Below, in pieces: positions 54,181-62,891 of a stretch of DNA of 64,000 bases. Source of the stretch: Hyphomicrobium sp. LHD-15. Lineage in GTDB: Bacteria > Pseudomonadota > Alphaproteobacteria > Rhizobiales > Hyphomicrobiaceae. Positions within the stretch are counted from its first letter, which is position 1, and each line of letters starts with the position of its first letter. The notes under the pieces are model-generated. The model was not told the DNA's origin and made no database searches. It was given only the letters and a program-made list of their open reading frames with translations. Position numbers and translations under genes: made by a program. The stretch lies in NCBI RefSeq assembly GCF_031157355.1, contig NZ_JAVIFT010000002.1:1040501-1104500 (forward strand), written 5' to 3'.

Positions 54181-55314
54181 CTAGAGCAACGGCATCTGCT
54201 GGCCTTTGCCGACAGGGCGGGTGAAGAGGTCGAGGCGGAGCGCGTGACGGCGCTCGTTGAGCCCCAAACGTTTGAGAGCCAACCTGAACCGCAACGCGAT
54301 CTGCTCCGCGTAGGGGCCGTTGCCTTTCTGGCGGCGTCCGAACTCGGCGACGTAATCCTGGCCGCCGTGCATCGAGCGCAGAAGGTTGATCACGCGGTCG
54401 GCGCGATCGGGGAACTCGCTCGCCAGCCATTCGCGGAAGATGTCCTTGATCTCGAGCGGCAGGCGCAACAGCACATAGCCGGCCTCCTCGGCGCCGGCAC
54501 CGCGGGCGGCTTCAAGAATGCGTTCGATCTCGCTGTCCGTCAGGCCTGGCACGATCGGCGCGACCATCACCGCGACGGGGACGCCGGCTTCGGAAAGCCC
54601 GCGGATGGCCTCGATGCGTTTGGCCGGTGTCACCGCGCGGGGTTCCATGGCGCGTGCGATCCGGCGATCCAGCGAGGTGACCGAAATCGCGACCTTGGCA
54701 AGTCCGCGTGCGGCCATGCGGGAGAGGATGTCGACATCGCGCAGCACGAGCGAGGATTTCGTCACGATCCCGACCGGATGGCCGGTACGTTCCAAAACTT
54801 CAAGGATCTGCCGCGTGATGCGCTGTTCGCGCTCGATGGGCTGGTAAGGATCGGTGTTGGTGCCGAGCGCGATTACCTTCGGCGTGTAGCTCTTGCTCGC
54901 CAGCTCTTTTTCGAGCAACTCGGCGGCGTTGGTCTTGGCGTAGAGCTTGGTTTCGAAGTCGAGACCGGCCGAGTGGCCGAGATAGCAGTGCGATGGGCGG
55001 GCATAGCAATAGACGCACCCGTGCTCGCAGCCCCGGTAGGGATTGATCGACTGGTCGAACGAGATGTCTGGGCTCTGGTTGCGGGTGATGATGGAGCGCG
55101 CGGGCTCGATAAAGATTTCGGTGCGGAGTGCTTCGAGGTCGGCGAGCCCTTCCCAGCCGTCGTCGAAGCTCGTGCGCCGCTCTGTCTCGAAGCGGCCGGA
55201 ATGGTTGGAGCGGGCACCCCGGCCTCGCCTGAGGTTTTCGTCGACCATGCTCTCGGGCGCGGCCGCGGACCGGGCAGGGGCGGATTTTGCGGCAGGGGTG
55301 CGGTTCGCAGTCAT
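54181..55314 (-). CDS. Radical SAM protein, PA0069 / spore-photoproduct-lyase-like family
   Basis: The 377-residue protein has the radical SAM cluster motif CEHGCVYCYARP (C-x3-C-x2-C) within INPYRGCEHGCVYCYARPSH. The conserved blocks ALGTNTDPYQPIE, VGIVTKSSLVLRD and VAPIVPGLTDSEIERIL follow, all typical of the PA0069 group related to SPL. Substrate is unknown. The N-terminal 60 residues are basic and low in homology. It is convergent with the HEPN-like gene, with a 100-base gap holding no terminator that I can see. Confidence 0.9.
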   Translation of the reverse strand: MTANRTPAAKSAPARSAAAPESMVDENLRRGRGARSNHSGRFETERRTSFDDGWEGLADLEALRTEIFIEPARSIITRNQSPDISFDQSINPYRGCEHGCVYCYARPSHCYLGHSAGLDFETKLYAKTNAAELLEKELASKSYTPKVIALGTNTDPYQPIEREQRITRQILEVLERTGHPVGIVTKSSLVLRDVDILSRMAARGLAKVAISVTSLDRRIARAMEPRAVTPAKRIEAIRGLSEAGVPVAVMVAPIVPGLTDSEIERILEAARGAGAEEAGYVLLRLPLEIKDIFREWLASEFPDRADRVINLLRSMHGGQDYVAEFGRRQKGNGPYAEQIALRFRLALKRLGLNERRHALRLDLFTRPVGKGQQMPLL

Positions 55315-55497
55315 GGAATGAACCTACACCGGCAGCGAGAACAAATAAAGAACAAAGGTCGGCGCTAAGATTTGTCCACAAACCATATCGTGACGTATCC
55401 GCAGCGCTCGGCGCATTTTCTGCGGCGTTACGGCGCTTATTGAACCTTCAGGAGCTGTCGCGCTTGTTGGGGGAAGTGAGTTGGTGCAAGAGAAAGC

Positions 55498-56235
55498 ATG
55501 ATTTCTGTCGTCATACCCACGCTCAACGCCGAGGTTTCTCTGGCCGAGACGATGTCTTCGCTCGTGCCGGCAGCCGTCGATGGGCTGGTGCGCGAGGTGA
55601 TCGTCGTCGACGGCGGTTCGACGGACCGGACGCTCGAAATCGTGGACAGCGCCGGCGCCGAGTTGCTCAAGAGCGAAGCCGGACGGGGCGCTCAGCTCAA
55701 GGCGGGGGCGGCGCGCGCGCGTTTCCCGTGGATCCTGTTCCTCAATGCGGACACTTCCCTCGAAGCCGGGTGGGAACGGGAAGCGGGGCTCCACATCGAG
55801 CGCGTGGCGAGCGGGCGGCGCCGCGTGTCGGCGGCCAGCTTCAAGTTCGCGCTCGATGACGAAGGCTTCCTGCCGCGTACGCTCGAAACGCTGGCGTCGC
55901 TTCGGATGGGCCTCCTGAAGGTGCCCTATGGCGACCAAGGGCTGCTCATCTCTCGCGCGCTCTATGACGAGGTTGGCGGGTTTGCGCCGCTGCCGTCGAT
56001 GGAAGACGTTGATCTTGTGCGCCGCATCGGACGCAGCCGCATCGTGACGCTCAATGCGCGCGCGATGACGAACGCGGAGCGTTATCGGCGGGAAAGCCTG
56101 GTTTCGAGGCTGGTCCGCAATCAGGCGCGTCTCGGCCTTTACATGCTCGGCGTGCCGGTGCCGACGATCGCGAATCTGTTCGGACGCCGTTCCGAACCCG
56201 AGGGCGAGCCGATCGCGCATCGCGGTCTGCCTTAG
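55498..56235 (+). CDS. Family 2 glycosyltransferase (TIGR04283-like)
   Basis: The 245-residue protein has the GT2 start ISVVIPTLNAEVSLAETM, then EVIVVDGGSTDRTLEIV (nucleotide-sugar Asp), GRGAQLKAGAARARFPWILFLNADT (LNADT is the variant of the DxD metal site) and PYGDQGLLISRALYDEVGGFAPLPSMEDVDLVRRI (catalytic EDVDL). This combination is typical of the short GT2 group often near TIGR04282 proteins, which are absent here. No membrane helix is obvious. Acceptor unknown. Confidence 0.9.
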   Translation: MISVVIPTLNAEVSLAETMSSLVPAAVDGLVREVIVVDGGSTDRTLEIVDSAGAELLKSEAGRGAQLKAGAARARFPWILFLNADTSLEAGWEREAGLHIERVASGRRRVSAASFKFALDDEGFLPRTLETLASLRMGLLKVPYGDQGLLISRALYDEVGGFAPLPSMEDVDLVRRIGRSRIVTLNARAMTNAERYRRESLVSRLVRNQARLGLYMLGVPVPTIANLFGRRSEPEGEPIAHRGLP

Positions 56236-56253
56236 GCCTCTCCCGAGGCATCG

Positions 56254-56796
56254 TCAGACTTTTGTCCGATGCTCCTCGAAGCGGGGCATGATTTCCACGA
56301 AATTGCAGGGGCGATGGCGGTTGTCGAGCTGCCATTTCAAAATGCCGTTCCAGGCATCTTTGCAGGCGCCCGTCGATCCCGGCAGACAGAAGATCAGGGT
56401 TCCGTGCGCGATGCCGCCGCAGGCGCGGGACTGGATCGTCGATGTGCCGACCGATTGAAACGACAGCTGGTGGAAGAGGATCGCGAAGCCGTCGATCTCC
56501 TTTTCGAAGAGCGGCTTTACCGCCTCGGGCGTCACGTCGCGGCCGGTGAAGCCGGTGCCGCCAGTGGTGATCACGACATCGATTTCGGGATCGGCGATCC
56601 AGGCCGAGACCTGGGCGCGGATCGCTTCGGCGTCATCCTTCAGGAGCGCGCGGGCGGCGACAGTGTGCCCAGCCTCTGTCGTGAGCGCGGCGAGCGTGTC
56701 GCCGGATTTGTCCTCGGCGATAGTGCGCGTGTCGGACATCGTCAGGATGGCGATGCGCACCGGAATGAAGGGGCGGCTTTCGTCGATGCGGGTCAT
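56254..56796 (-). CDS. moaB: Molybdenum cofactor biosynthesis protein B
   Basis: MoaB/MogA proteins bind and adenylate molybdopterin. The 180-residue protein has VRIAILTMSDTRTIAEDKSGD, the molybdopterin-binding VITTGGTGFTGRDVTPEAV, and the C-terminal GTLIFCLPGSTGACKDAWNGIL. Length fits MoaB. It is the only molybdenum cofactor gene in the window. It is convergent with the glycosyltransferase (18 bases between stops) and 68 bases downstream of the glycosylase gene on the same strand. Confidence 0.94.
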   Translation of the reverse strand: MTRIDESRPFIPVRIAILTMSDTRTIAEDKSGDTLAALTTEAGHTVAARALLKDDAEAIRAQVSAWIADPEIDVVITTGGTGFTGRDVTPEAVKPLFEKEIDGFAILFHQLSFQSVGTSTIQSRACGGIAHGTLIFCLPGSTGACKDAWNGILKWQLDNRHRPCNFVEIMPRFEEHRTKV

Positions 56797-56864
56797 TGGG
56801 AGGGTGTGTCTCTGGCGGTTTCTCTATGCATCGGGAGATACGAAGACGCTGGCCTGCGGGATCA

Positions 56865-57800
56865 TCAGGATGTCTTGCCAAGCGCGGCTTCGACGGCGAG
56901 GAGGTCGCGCCAGGCATGGCGTTTTGCGGCCGGCGTGCGCAACAGATAAGCCGGATGCAGCGTCGCCATGGTTTTTACGGTGCGCTGGCCGCTCTTGATC
57001 TCGCGCCACTTGCCGCGAATGCGCATGATGCCTTCGGCGACGTCCAGCACCTGCTTGGCGGCAGCGCCCCCGAGCAGCAGCACGACGTCCGGCTCGACCA
57101 GCTCCATCTGGCGTTCGAGGAACGGGCGGCAGACCTGACTTTCCTGTGGTGTCGGCGTGCGGTTTCCGGGCGGGCGCCAATAGACGACGTTGGTGATGTG
57201 GACGTCCGCTTCGCTCAACGAAAGCGCGGCCAGCATCTTGTCGAGCAGCTGGCCGGCCCGGCCGACGAAGGGTTTGCCTTCGAGATCCTCTTCGCGCCCG
57301 GGGGCTTCTCCGACGATCATCAGGCGTGCTCGGGCGGCACCGCGATAGAAGCAGAGGTTCTTGGCTGTCGCCTTGAGGCCGCATCCGTCGAATGTGCGGA
57401 GAGCGGCTTCGAGCTGCTCCAGGCTCTCCGCCTTGCCGGCGGCGGTGCGGGCCGCGATTTCGGCGGCATCGGGGGGCGTCGCCGAGAACGGGGGGCGGGC
57501 GTCAAAACGTGGCGCGGCCTGGGGGGCTTGGAATGAAGCACGCGGCGGCGCGGAGTTCTTTGGGCTGTCCACGGATTGGGATGGGCCTGCCGCCGGGCGA
57601 GCCCTGGTTTCAGGGGCTCTCGCTTCAGCTTCGGGACGTGCCCGAGCCTCTGATTCCGGCAGGCGAAAGGTGTGGCCTGGTGCCGCGTCTCCGCGCTCCA
57701 GCCAGTTGACCGTGCTCTCGGCAACGGCGGTGTCCGCTCCCATCTCTCGATACCAGTCGAGAAGGGCCGCAAGCACTTGTGTGTCGGTCTCGGTTTGCAT
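56865..57800 (-). CDS. Uracil-DNA glycosylase, family 4/5 type
   Basis: The 311-residue protein removes uracil from DNA. The core (about 140-310) has CGLKATAKNLCFYRG, the motif GEAPGREEDLEGKPFVGRAGQLLDKML, ITNVVYWRPPGNRTP and MATLHPAYLLRTPAAK. The first 130 residues are Pro/Ala/Arg-rich and probably disordered, an extension common in alphaproteobacterial members. ATG at 57800 is chosen where this family N-terminus (MQTETDTQVLAALLDWYREMG) begins; the frame runs 76 codons further upstream without homology. An Fe-S cluster is likely. Confidence 0.9.
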   Translation of the reverse strand: MQTETDTQVLAALLDWYREMGADTAVAESTVNWLERGDAAPGHTFRLPESEARARPEAEARAPETRARPAAGPSQSVDSPKNSAPPRASFQAPQAAPRFDARPPFSATPPDAAEIAARTAAGKAESLEQLEAALRTFDGCGLKATAKNLCFYRGAARARLMIVGEAPGREEDLEGKPFVGRAGQLLDKMLAALSLSEADVHITNVVYWRPPGNRTPTPQESQVCRPFLERQMELVEPDVVLLLGGAAAKQVLDVAEGIMRIRGKWREIKSGQRTVKTMATLHPAYLLRTPAAKRHAWRDLLAVEAALGKTS

Positions 57801-57934
57801 TGCGGTGCAGTTTAGCGGTGCGGCGGCGCAAATGCACGCACAGGGCGCGGGGGAGCTACGTCGTTCACGGACTTGACGCCTCCCCCAATTGGTACCAAAC
57901 GGAAAAGGCAGTGGCGGCGATAGGATCAGAAACG

Positions 57935-59614
57935 ATGGCGAGCGAAGGCGCTGACCTCCCCGAACGGGAGGCCATGGAGTTCGATGTTGTAATCGTCGGA
58001 GCGGGGCCTTCCGGGCTTGCGGCCGCAATACGCATCAAGCAGCTCGCCGCCGAAAAGGGCGAGGATGTCTCTGTCGTCGTGCTCGAGAAGGGCAGCGAGG
58101 TTGGCGCGCATATTTTCTCCGGCGCGGTCATCGATCCCAAGGGCCTCAATCGGCTGATCCCGGATTGGCGCGAGCGCGGGGCGCCGCTCACGACCGAGGT
58201 GAAGGAAGACGTGTTCCTGTTGCTCGGTCCGGCGGGCGATATCCGGCTGCCGAACTTTCTGATGCCGCCGTTGATGAACAATCACGGCAATTACATCGGC
58301 AGCCTTGGGCTGCTGGTGCGCTGGCTCGGCGAGCAGGCGGCCGAGCTTGGCGTCGAAATCTATCCGGGCTTCGCGGCGGCGGAAGTGCTCTACGACGAGA
58401 ACGGAGCGGTGGTGGGTGTCGCGACGGGCGACATGGGTGTCGGCCGAGACGGGCAGCCCAAGGACAGCTTCACGCGCGGCATGGAGCTTCGCGGCAAGTA
58501 CACGCTGTTTGCCGAAGGCGCGCGCGGCTCGCTCACCAAGACCCTGGTCAAGAAGTTCGATCTTGCGCGCAACAGCGAGCCGCAGAAGTACGGCATCGGC
58601 CTCAAGGAATTGTGGGAGGTTGCGCCGGACAAGCATCGTCCGGGCCTGGTGCAGCACAGCTTCGGCTGGCCGCTCGACCGGCAAACGGGGGGCGGCTCTT
58701 TCCTTTATCACTACGGAAAGAATCTGGTGTCGGTCGGTTTCGTCGTGCACCTCAACTACAAGAACCCGTACCTTTCTCCCTACGACGAGTTCCAGCGCTT
58801 CAAGACGCATCCCAAGATCCGTAATGTGTTCGAAGGCGGACGCCGGATCGCCTATGGCGCGCGTGCGCTGACCGAAGGCGGCTGGCAGTCGATTCCGAAG
58901 CTCGCGTTCCCGGGTGGCGCGCTGATCGGTTGCGCGGCCGGCTTCATGAACGTGCCGCGCATCAAGGGCAGTCACAACGCGATCCTGTCCGGCATCGCGG
59001 CCGGCGAAGCGGCGGTCGCCGCGCTCGGGGCGGGGCGCGCTCACGACGAACTCAGCACCTACGAAAGCGACGTCAGGAGCGGCGATATTGCGCAAGATCT
59101 CAAGCGCGTCCGCAACGTCAAGCCGCTGTGGTCGAAGCTCGGGTTCATCGGTATCGCGGTCGGCGGCATCGACATGTGGCTCAGGACGCTGTTGTTCGGC
59201 TGGTCGCCGCTCGGCACGCTGCGGCACGGGAAGCCCGATAGTGCCACGCTTGAAAAGGCCAGGAACGTGAAGCCGATCGTCTATCCGAAGCCGGACGGCA
59301 AGCTCACCTTCGACAAACTGACCAACGTTTCTTTCTCAGCGACAAATCACGAGGAAGATCAGCCGGTTCATTTGAAGCTCACGGATCCGTTCATTCCGAT
59401 CGAGGTCAACCTGCCGCAATATGCGGAGCCGGCGCAGCGGTATTGTCCGGCGGGCGTCTACGAGGTGGTGCGCACCGACGCGGGCGAGGCGATCTTCCAG
59501 ATCAATGCCCAAAACTGCGTTCACTGCAAAACTTGCGATATCAAGGATCCGAGCCAAAATATCACTTGGGTCTGCCCGGAAGGCGGCGGCGGACCGAATT
59601 ACGCCGAGATGTAG
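57935..59614 (+). CDS. Electron transfer flavoprotein:ubiquinone oxidoreductase
   Basis: ETF-QO passes electrons from ETF, reduced by acyl-CoA and other dehydrogenases, to ubiquinone. The 559-residue protein has the FAD Rossmann motif VVIVGAGPSGLAAAI near residue 15. GAHIFSGAVIDPKGL, WPLDRQTGGGSFLYHY and LIGCAAGFMNVPRIKGSHNAILSG follow. The C-terminal [4Fe-4S] domain is CVHCKTCDIKDPSQNITWVCPEGGGGP. ATG at 57935 has AGGATC upstream; 52 in-frame codons before it are not family-like. A weak GC hairpin GTCCGC/GCGGAC (59617-59639) follows. Confidence 0.96.
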   Translation: MASEGADLPEREAMEFDVVIVGAGPSGLAAAIRIKQLAAEKGEDVSVVVLEKGSEVGAHIFSGAVIDPKGLNRLIPDWRERGAPLTTEVKEDVFLLLGPAGDIRLPNFLMPPLMNNHGNYIGSLGLLVRWLGEQAAELGVEIYPGFAAAEVLYDENGAVVGVATGDMGVGRDGQPKDSFTRGMELRGKYTLFAEGARGSLTKTLVKKFDLARNSEPQKYGIGLKELWEVAPDKHRPGLVQHSFGWPLDRQTGGGSFLYHYGKNLVSVGFVVHLNYKNPYLSPYDEFQRFKTHPKIRNVFEGGRRIAYGARALTEGGWQSIPKLAFPGGALIGCAAGFMNVPRIKGSHNAILSGIAAGEAAVAALGAGRAHDELSTYESDVRSGDIAQDLKRVRNVKPLWSKLGFIGIAVGGIDMWLRTLLFGWSPLGTLRHGKPDSATLEKARNVKPIVYPKPDGKLTFDKLTNVSFSATNHEEDQPVHLKLTDPFIPIEVNLPQYAEPAQRYCPAGVYEVVRTDAGEAIFQINAQNCVHCKTCDIKDPSQNITWVCPEGGGGPNYAEM

Positions 59615-59752
59615 TGGTCCGCTTCCCGGCAGGGCGGACAGATTCCGGTTAATTTAAGTTCGGATCACCGTTTAAGTGGGGTCGCCAACCGGTCGAAAGG
59701 TTTGCTACTCTCCCGAGAAGTCGTGCTGGGCTTCCCTAAGAGGATCAATAGA

Positions 59753-61879
59753 ATGAGAGCTCGCCGTGGTCGGTTAACCGTCCTCGTTCCTCTTTTGGCC
59801 GTGGGGCTCGTCGCTGCTCCTGGCCTATCCAAAGGCGAGACGGCCGATGCGGTCGAATTGTTCGACGGCACTCATTCGCTGGTCGGCAGTTATCTCGCCG
59901 GGCGCATCGCGCGGGCGCAGAACGACGCAGCCGAGGCCGCCGAGTTCTATCGCAACGCTCTCGTCCATGACCCCGACAACGAGCTTTTGCTGGAGCAGGC
60001 CTTCCAGATCGAGGCCGCTCGAGGAGACTGGACGCGCGCGTTCAAGCTCGCCGAGGATCTCGTCGGCGTGCAGAAGCAGCACCGGATGGCGCAGCTCGCG
60101 CTGGCACTGCGGGATTTCAAGGCGGGCTCCTGGCGCAAATCCGAAGAGCATTTCAAAGCGGCCGGATCGGGTCCGATCGGCGAATTGACGAGCGCGATGG
60201 CGCTGGCTTGGGTCGAACTCGCTCAGAACGATGCAGCCGGCGCGCTGACCAAGCTCGATCTTCCGAAGCAGGCCGAATGGGCGCAGTTTTTCCTGCGCTA
60301 TCACAAGGGACTGATCGCCGACATCGCCGGGCGCCGCAACGACGCGCGGGCTGCCTACGAGCGTGTCTATACGCAGGATTCCCGGACGCTGCGCACGGCA
60401 CTCGCCTATTCGCGCCACGCGGCCCACATCGGCGATCGCAAGCGCGCGCTTTCGATCGTCAACGAGCATATCGAGAAGTCGCAGGGCGACGGGCATCCGC
60501 TGCTGCGCAGCCTCAAGGCCGCGATCGAATCCAACAAGAAGATCGATCCGATCGTGACGACGGCGTCTCAGGGCATGTCGGAAGTGTTCTACGGTCTCGG
60601 CGAAGCCCTGATCGGCGAGGGCGCGGTTGCCGTCGGCGTGCTCTATATGCAGATGGCCTTGTTTGTCGAACCGGACCAGCAGTTCGCGCTCGCGGCGCTG
60701 GCCAGTGCCTACGAAGGCAACAAGCAATACGCCGATGCGATCAACGTTTATGAGCGCATCCCGCGGACGAGCCCGCTCGCGACCGCGGTCGAGATCCGCA
60801 AGGCGTTCAACCTCAATTCGCTCGACAAGGTGGATGAAGCGCGCGCGACGCTGACACGGTTGCTCGAAGATGGGGCGAAGTCTTCGGCGGAGCCCCAGAA
60901 GGCGGAAGCCGCGCCTGCGGTTTCGGAATCGGCATCGAGCCTTGCGACGCTGGCGGACGACGAAGTGCTGCGGCTCGGCAAGCGCGGTGACGCGGTGCAG
61001 AAGCTGCAAGAGGCGTTGACCGCGCTCGGCTACACGATCGGCACGGCGGACGGCAAGTTCGGTGACGGAACGCGTCAGGCCGTGGTGGCGTTCCAGCGCA
61101 AGAACGGCTTGAAGGCCGACGGCGTTGTTGGGCCTCAAACCTTCCGCACGATTGTCGGCGGCAGTGCGGCGCCTTCGGCCAAGACTTCGGCCGATGCCGC
61201 GGAAACCGCGATGCCGCTCACGGTTTCGGACCGGCTCGAAATTCTCGATGCGCTCGGCAATATCTTGCGGGCGCGCAAGCTCTATGCCGAAGCCATTCCC
61301 TACTACGATCAGGCACTTGCTCTGGTGCCTAAGCCCGAGCGGCGGCACTGGGTCTATTACTATGCGCGCGGCACGAGCTACGAGCGGCTCAAAAACTGGA
61401 CCGCAGCTGAAGCGGATCTCGAGAAGGCGCTGGCGCTCTATCCGGATCAGCCGCTGATCCTCAACTATCTCGGCTATTCGTGGATCGACCAGGGGCGCAA
61501 CCTGAAGCAGGGCATGGCGCACATCGAGAAGGCCGTCGCGCTCAAGCCGGATGACGGCTACATCGTCGATAGCCTCGGCTGGGCGCATTACATGCAGGGC
61601 AATTTTGCGGATGCCGTGCGCTACCTGGAGCGGGCCGTGGAATTGAAGCCCGACGATCCGGTGCTCAACGATCATCTCGGCGATGCGCTTTGGCGTGTGG
61701 GCCGGGAGCGCGAGGCTCGCTATCAGTGGGATCAGGCGCTGTCGCTCAAGCCCGAGCCCGATGACGAGGCGAAGATCAAGAAGAAGCTCGAAACCGGATT
61801 GACCGGGGTCGAGACGCCTCATGCAGCCGGTGGCAACGGCAAGCAAGCGGCCAAGGCGCAGGAAAACGAGCAGAAATAA
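59753..61879 (+). CDS. Exported TPR protein with embedded peptidoglycan-binding domain
   Basis: The 708-residue protein has a signal peptide (LTVLVPLLAVGLVAAPGLSKG) and TPR repeats over about 35-380. A peptidoglycan-binding domain 1 lies at about 401-471 (DDEVLRLGKRGDAVQKLQEALTALGY, DGKFGDGTRQAVVAFQRKNGL, DGVVGPQTF). More TPRs follow at about 490-670 (YYARGTSYERLKNWTAAEADLEKALALYPDQP, LERAVELKPDDPVLNDHLGDALW). Ala/Ser-rich linkers flank the domain. AAGAGG precedes the ATG. It lies between ETF-QO and ispE, where alphaproteobacteria usually have a TPR protein without such a domain. Confidence 0.9.
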   Translation: MRARRGRLTVLVPLLAVGLVAAPGLSKGETADAVELFDGTHSLVGSYLAGRIARAQNDAAEAAEFYRNALVHDPDNELLLEQAFQIEAARGDWTRAFKLAEDLVGVQKQHRMAQLALALRDFKAGSWRKSEEHFKAAGSGPIGELTSAMALAWVELAQNDAAGALTKLDLPKQAEWAQFFLRYHKGLIADIAGRRNDARAAYERVYTQDSRTLRTALAYSRHAAHIGDRKRALSIVNEHIEKSQGDGHPLLRSLKAAIESNKKIDPIVTTASQGMSEVFYGLGEALIGEGAVAVGVLYMQMALFVEPDQQFALAALASAYEGNKQYADAINVYERIPRTSPLATAVEIRKAFNLNSLDKVDEARATLTRLLEDGAKSSAEPQKAEAAPAVSESASSLATLADDEVLRLGKRGDAVQKLQEALTALGYTIGTADGKFGDGTRQAVVAFQRKNGLKADGVVGPQTFRTIVGGSAAPSAKTSADAAETAMPLTVSDRLEILDALGNILRARKLYAEAIPYYDQALALVPKPERRHWVYYYARGTSYERLKNWTAAEADLEKALALYPDQPLILNYLGYSWIDQGRNLKQGMAHIEKAVALKPDDGYIVDSLGWAHYMQGNFADAVRYLERAVELKPDDPVLNDHLGDALWRVGREREARYQWDQALSLKPEPDDEAKIKKKLETGLTGVETPHAAGGNGKQAAKAQENEQK

Positions 61880-61956
61880 CGCCTTCATTTGTGATGGCTG
61901 ACGGCGCGATCCTGTAGGGTCGCGCTGGCGGCCGATCTCCGCACGGATGCTGTTCG

Positions 61957-62868
61957 ATGACGCCAAAGGGTGAGTTCGGCATCCGTGAGTTCGCTGCGGC
62001 GAAGATCAACCTCACGCTCGAAATTGCCGGCCGTCGTTCCGACGGCTTTCACGAGCTTGCAAGCCTCGTTGTGTTTGCGAGCGTCGGCGACGTGGTGACG
62101 CTCGATCCGGGGCTGCCACCGGGTTTAAGTCTTTCCGGGGTTTTCGCCGACAGGCTGGCGGGCGCCAATATTCTCGGCCGGGCGCTGGATCTGCTCGACG
62201 CGTGCAAACCGAAGCTCGAACTCGGGGCGGTTCATCTCGAAAAAAGTTTGCCGGTTGCGGCTGGTATCGGTGGCGGGTCCGCTGACGCGGGTGCGCTTCT
62301 GCGCGCCGTGAGGCGGACGAACGTCGAGGCGGGGCGCGACATCGATTGGCATGGGCTGGCGCGCGAACTCGGGGCCGACGTGCCGGTGTGCTTCGAAAGC
62401 CGCCCGCTCTGGATGACGGGGACCGGTGAGCGGCTTGCCGAGCTTGGCGGCGTTCTCCCTGCACTTCACGCCGTGCTCGTCAACCCGATGGCTGCTGTTC
62501 CCGCTGACAAAACCGCGCGCGTGTTTCGTGCGCTAGGCGCGGAGCCGCTTGCACCAGACTATGCGCCGCCGCCGGCTCCGAAGTTGGCGGATCGCGGCGC
62601 GCTCATCGATTTTGCTCGCGAGCGGGGAAATGATCTCGGAGCCGCCGCGGAGGCGGTTGTTCCGGAAATCGGGCAGGTGTTGTCCGCGCTTCGGCGCGCG
62701 CCGGGGATCGAGCACGCAGCCGTGTCCGGTGCGGGTCCGACGTGCTTCGGCATTTTTCCGGATGGCGCGTCGGCGGATGCTGCCCGGCAGCAGCTTGCTG
62801 CCGAGCATCCGAGTTGGTGGACCGCTTCGACGACGCTCGGTGGCGGTTCGCTGCGCCAGGAGGCGTAA
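61957..62868 (+). CDS. ispE: 4-diphosphocytidyl-2-C-methyl-D-erythritol kinase
   Basis: IspE is the GHMP kinase that phosphorylates CDP-methylerythritol in the MEP isoprenoid pathway. The 303-residue protein has REFAAAKINLTLEIAGRRSDGFHEL (substrate-binding Lys and Asn), the ATP loop LPVAAGIGGGSADAGALLRAV and the C-terminal SGAGPTCFGIF. It is 77 bases after the TPR gene and may be cotranscribed. It converges on the polyprenyl synthase gene with 23 bases between stops. Confidence 0.95.
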   Translation: MTPKGEFGIREFAAAKINLTLEIAGRRSDGFHELASLVVFASVGDVVTLDPGLPPGLSLSGVFADRLAGANILGRALDLLDACKPKLELGAVHLEKSLPVAAGIGGGSADAGALLRAVRRTNVEAGRDIDWHGLARELGADVPVCFESRPLWMTGTGERLAELGGVLPALHAVLVNPMAAVPADKTARVFRALGAEPLAPDYAPPPAPKLADRGALIDFARERGNDLGAAAEAVVPEIGQVLSALRRAPGIEHAAVSGAGPTCFGIFPDGASADAARQQLAAEHPSWWTASTTLGGGSLRQEA

Positions 62869-62891
62869 AGCGTTACCCCGCTCGTCAGCGA

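Noticed and set aside
54031-55368. A 445-residue plus-strand frame over the radical SAM gene
   Set aside because: The minus strand has the CxxxCxxC radical SAM motif and family blocks; the plus frame has none.
57926-59227. A 433-residue minus-strand frame antisense to ETF-QO
   Set aside because: The plus strand encodes a full ETF-QO with FAD and Fe-S motifs; the antisense product shows no family.
59825-61966. A 713-residue minus-strand frame antisense to the TPR gene
   Set aside because: Composition is typical of third-position GC shadows, and the sense protein has signal peptide, TPRs and a PG-binding domain.
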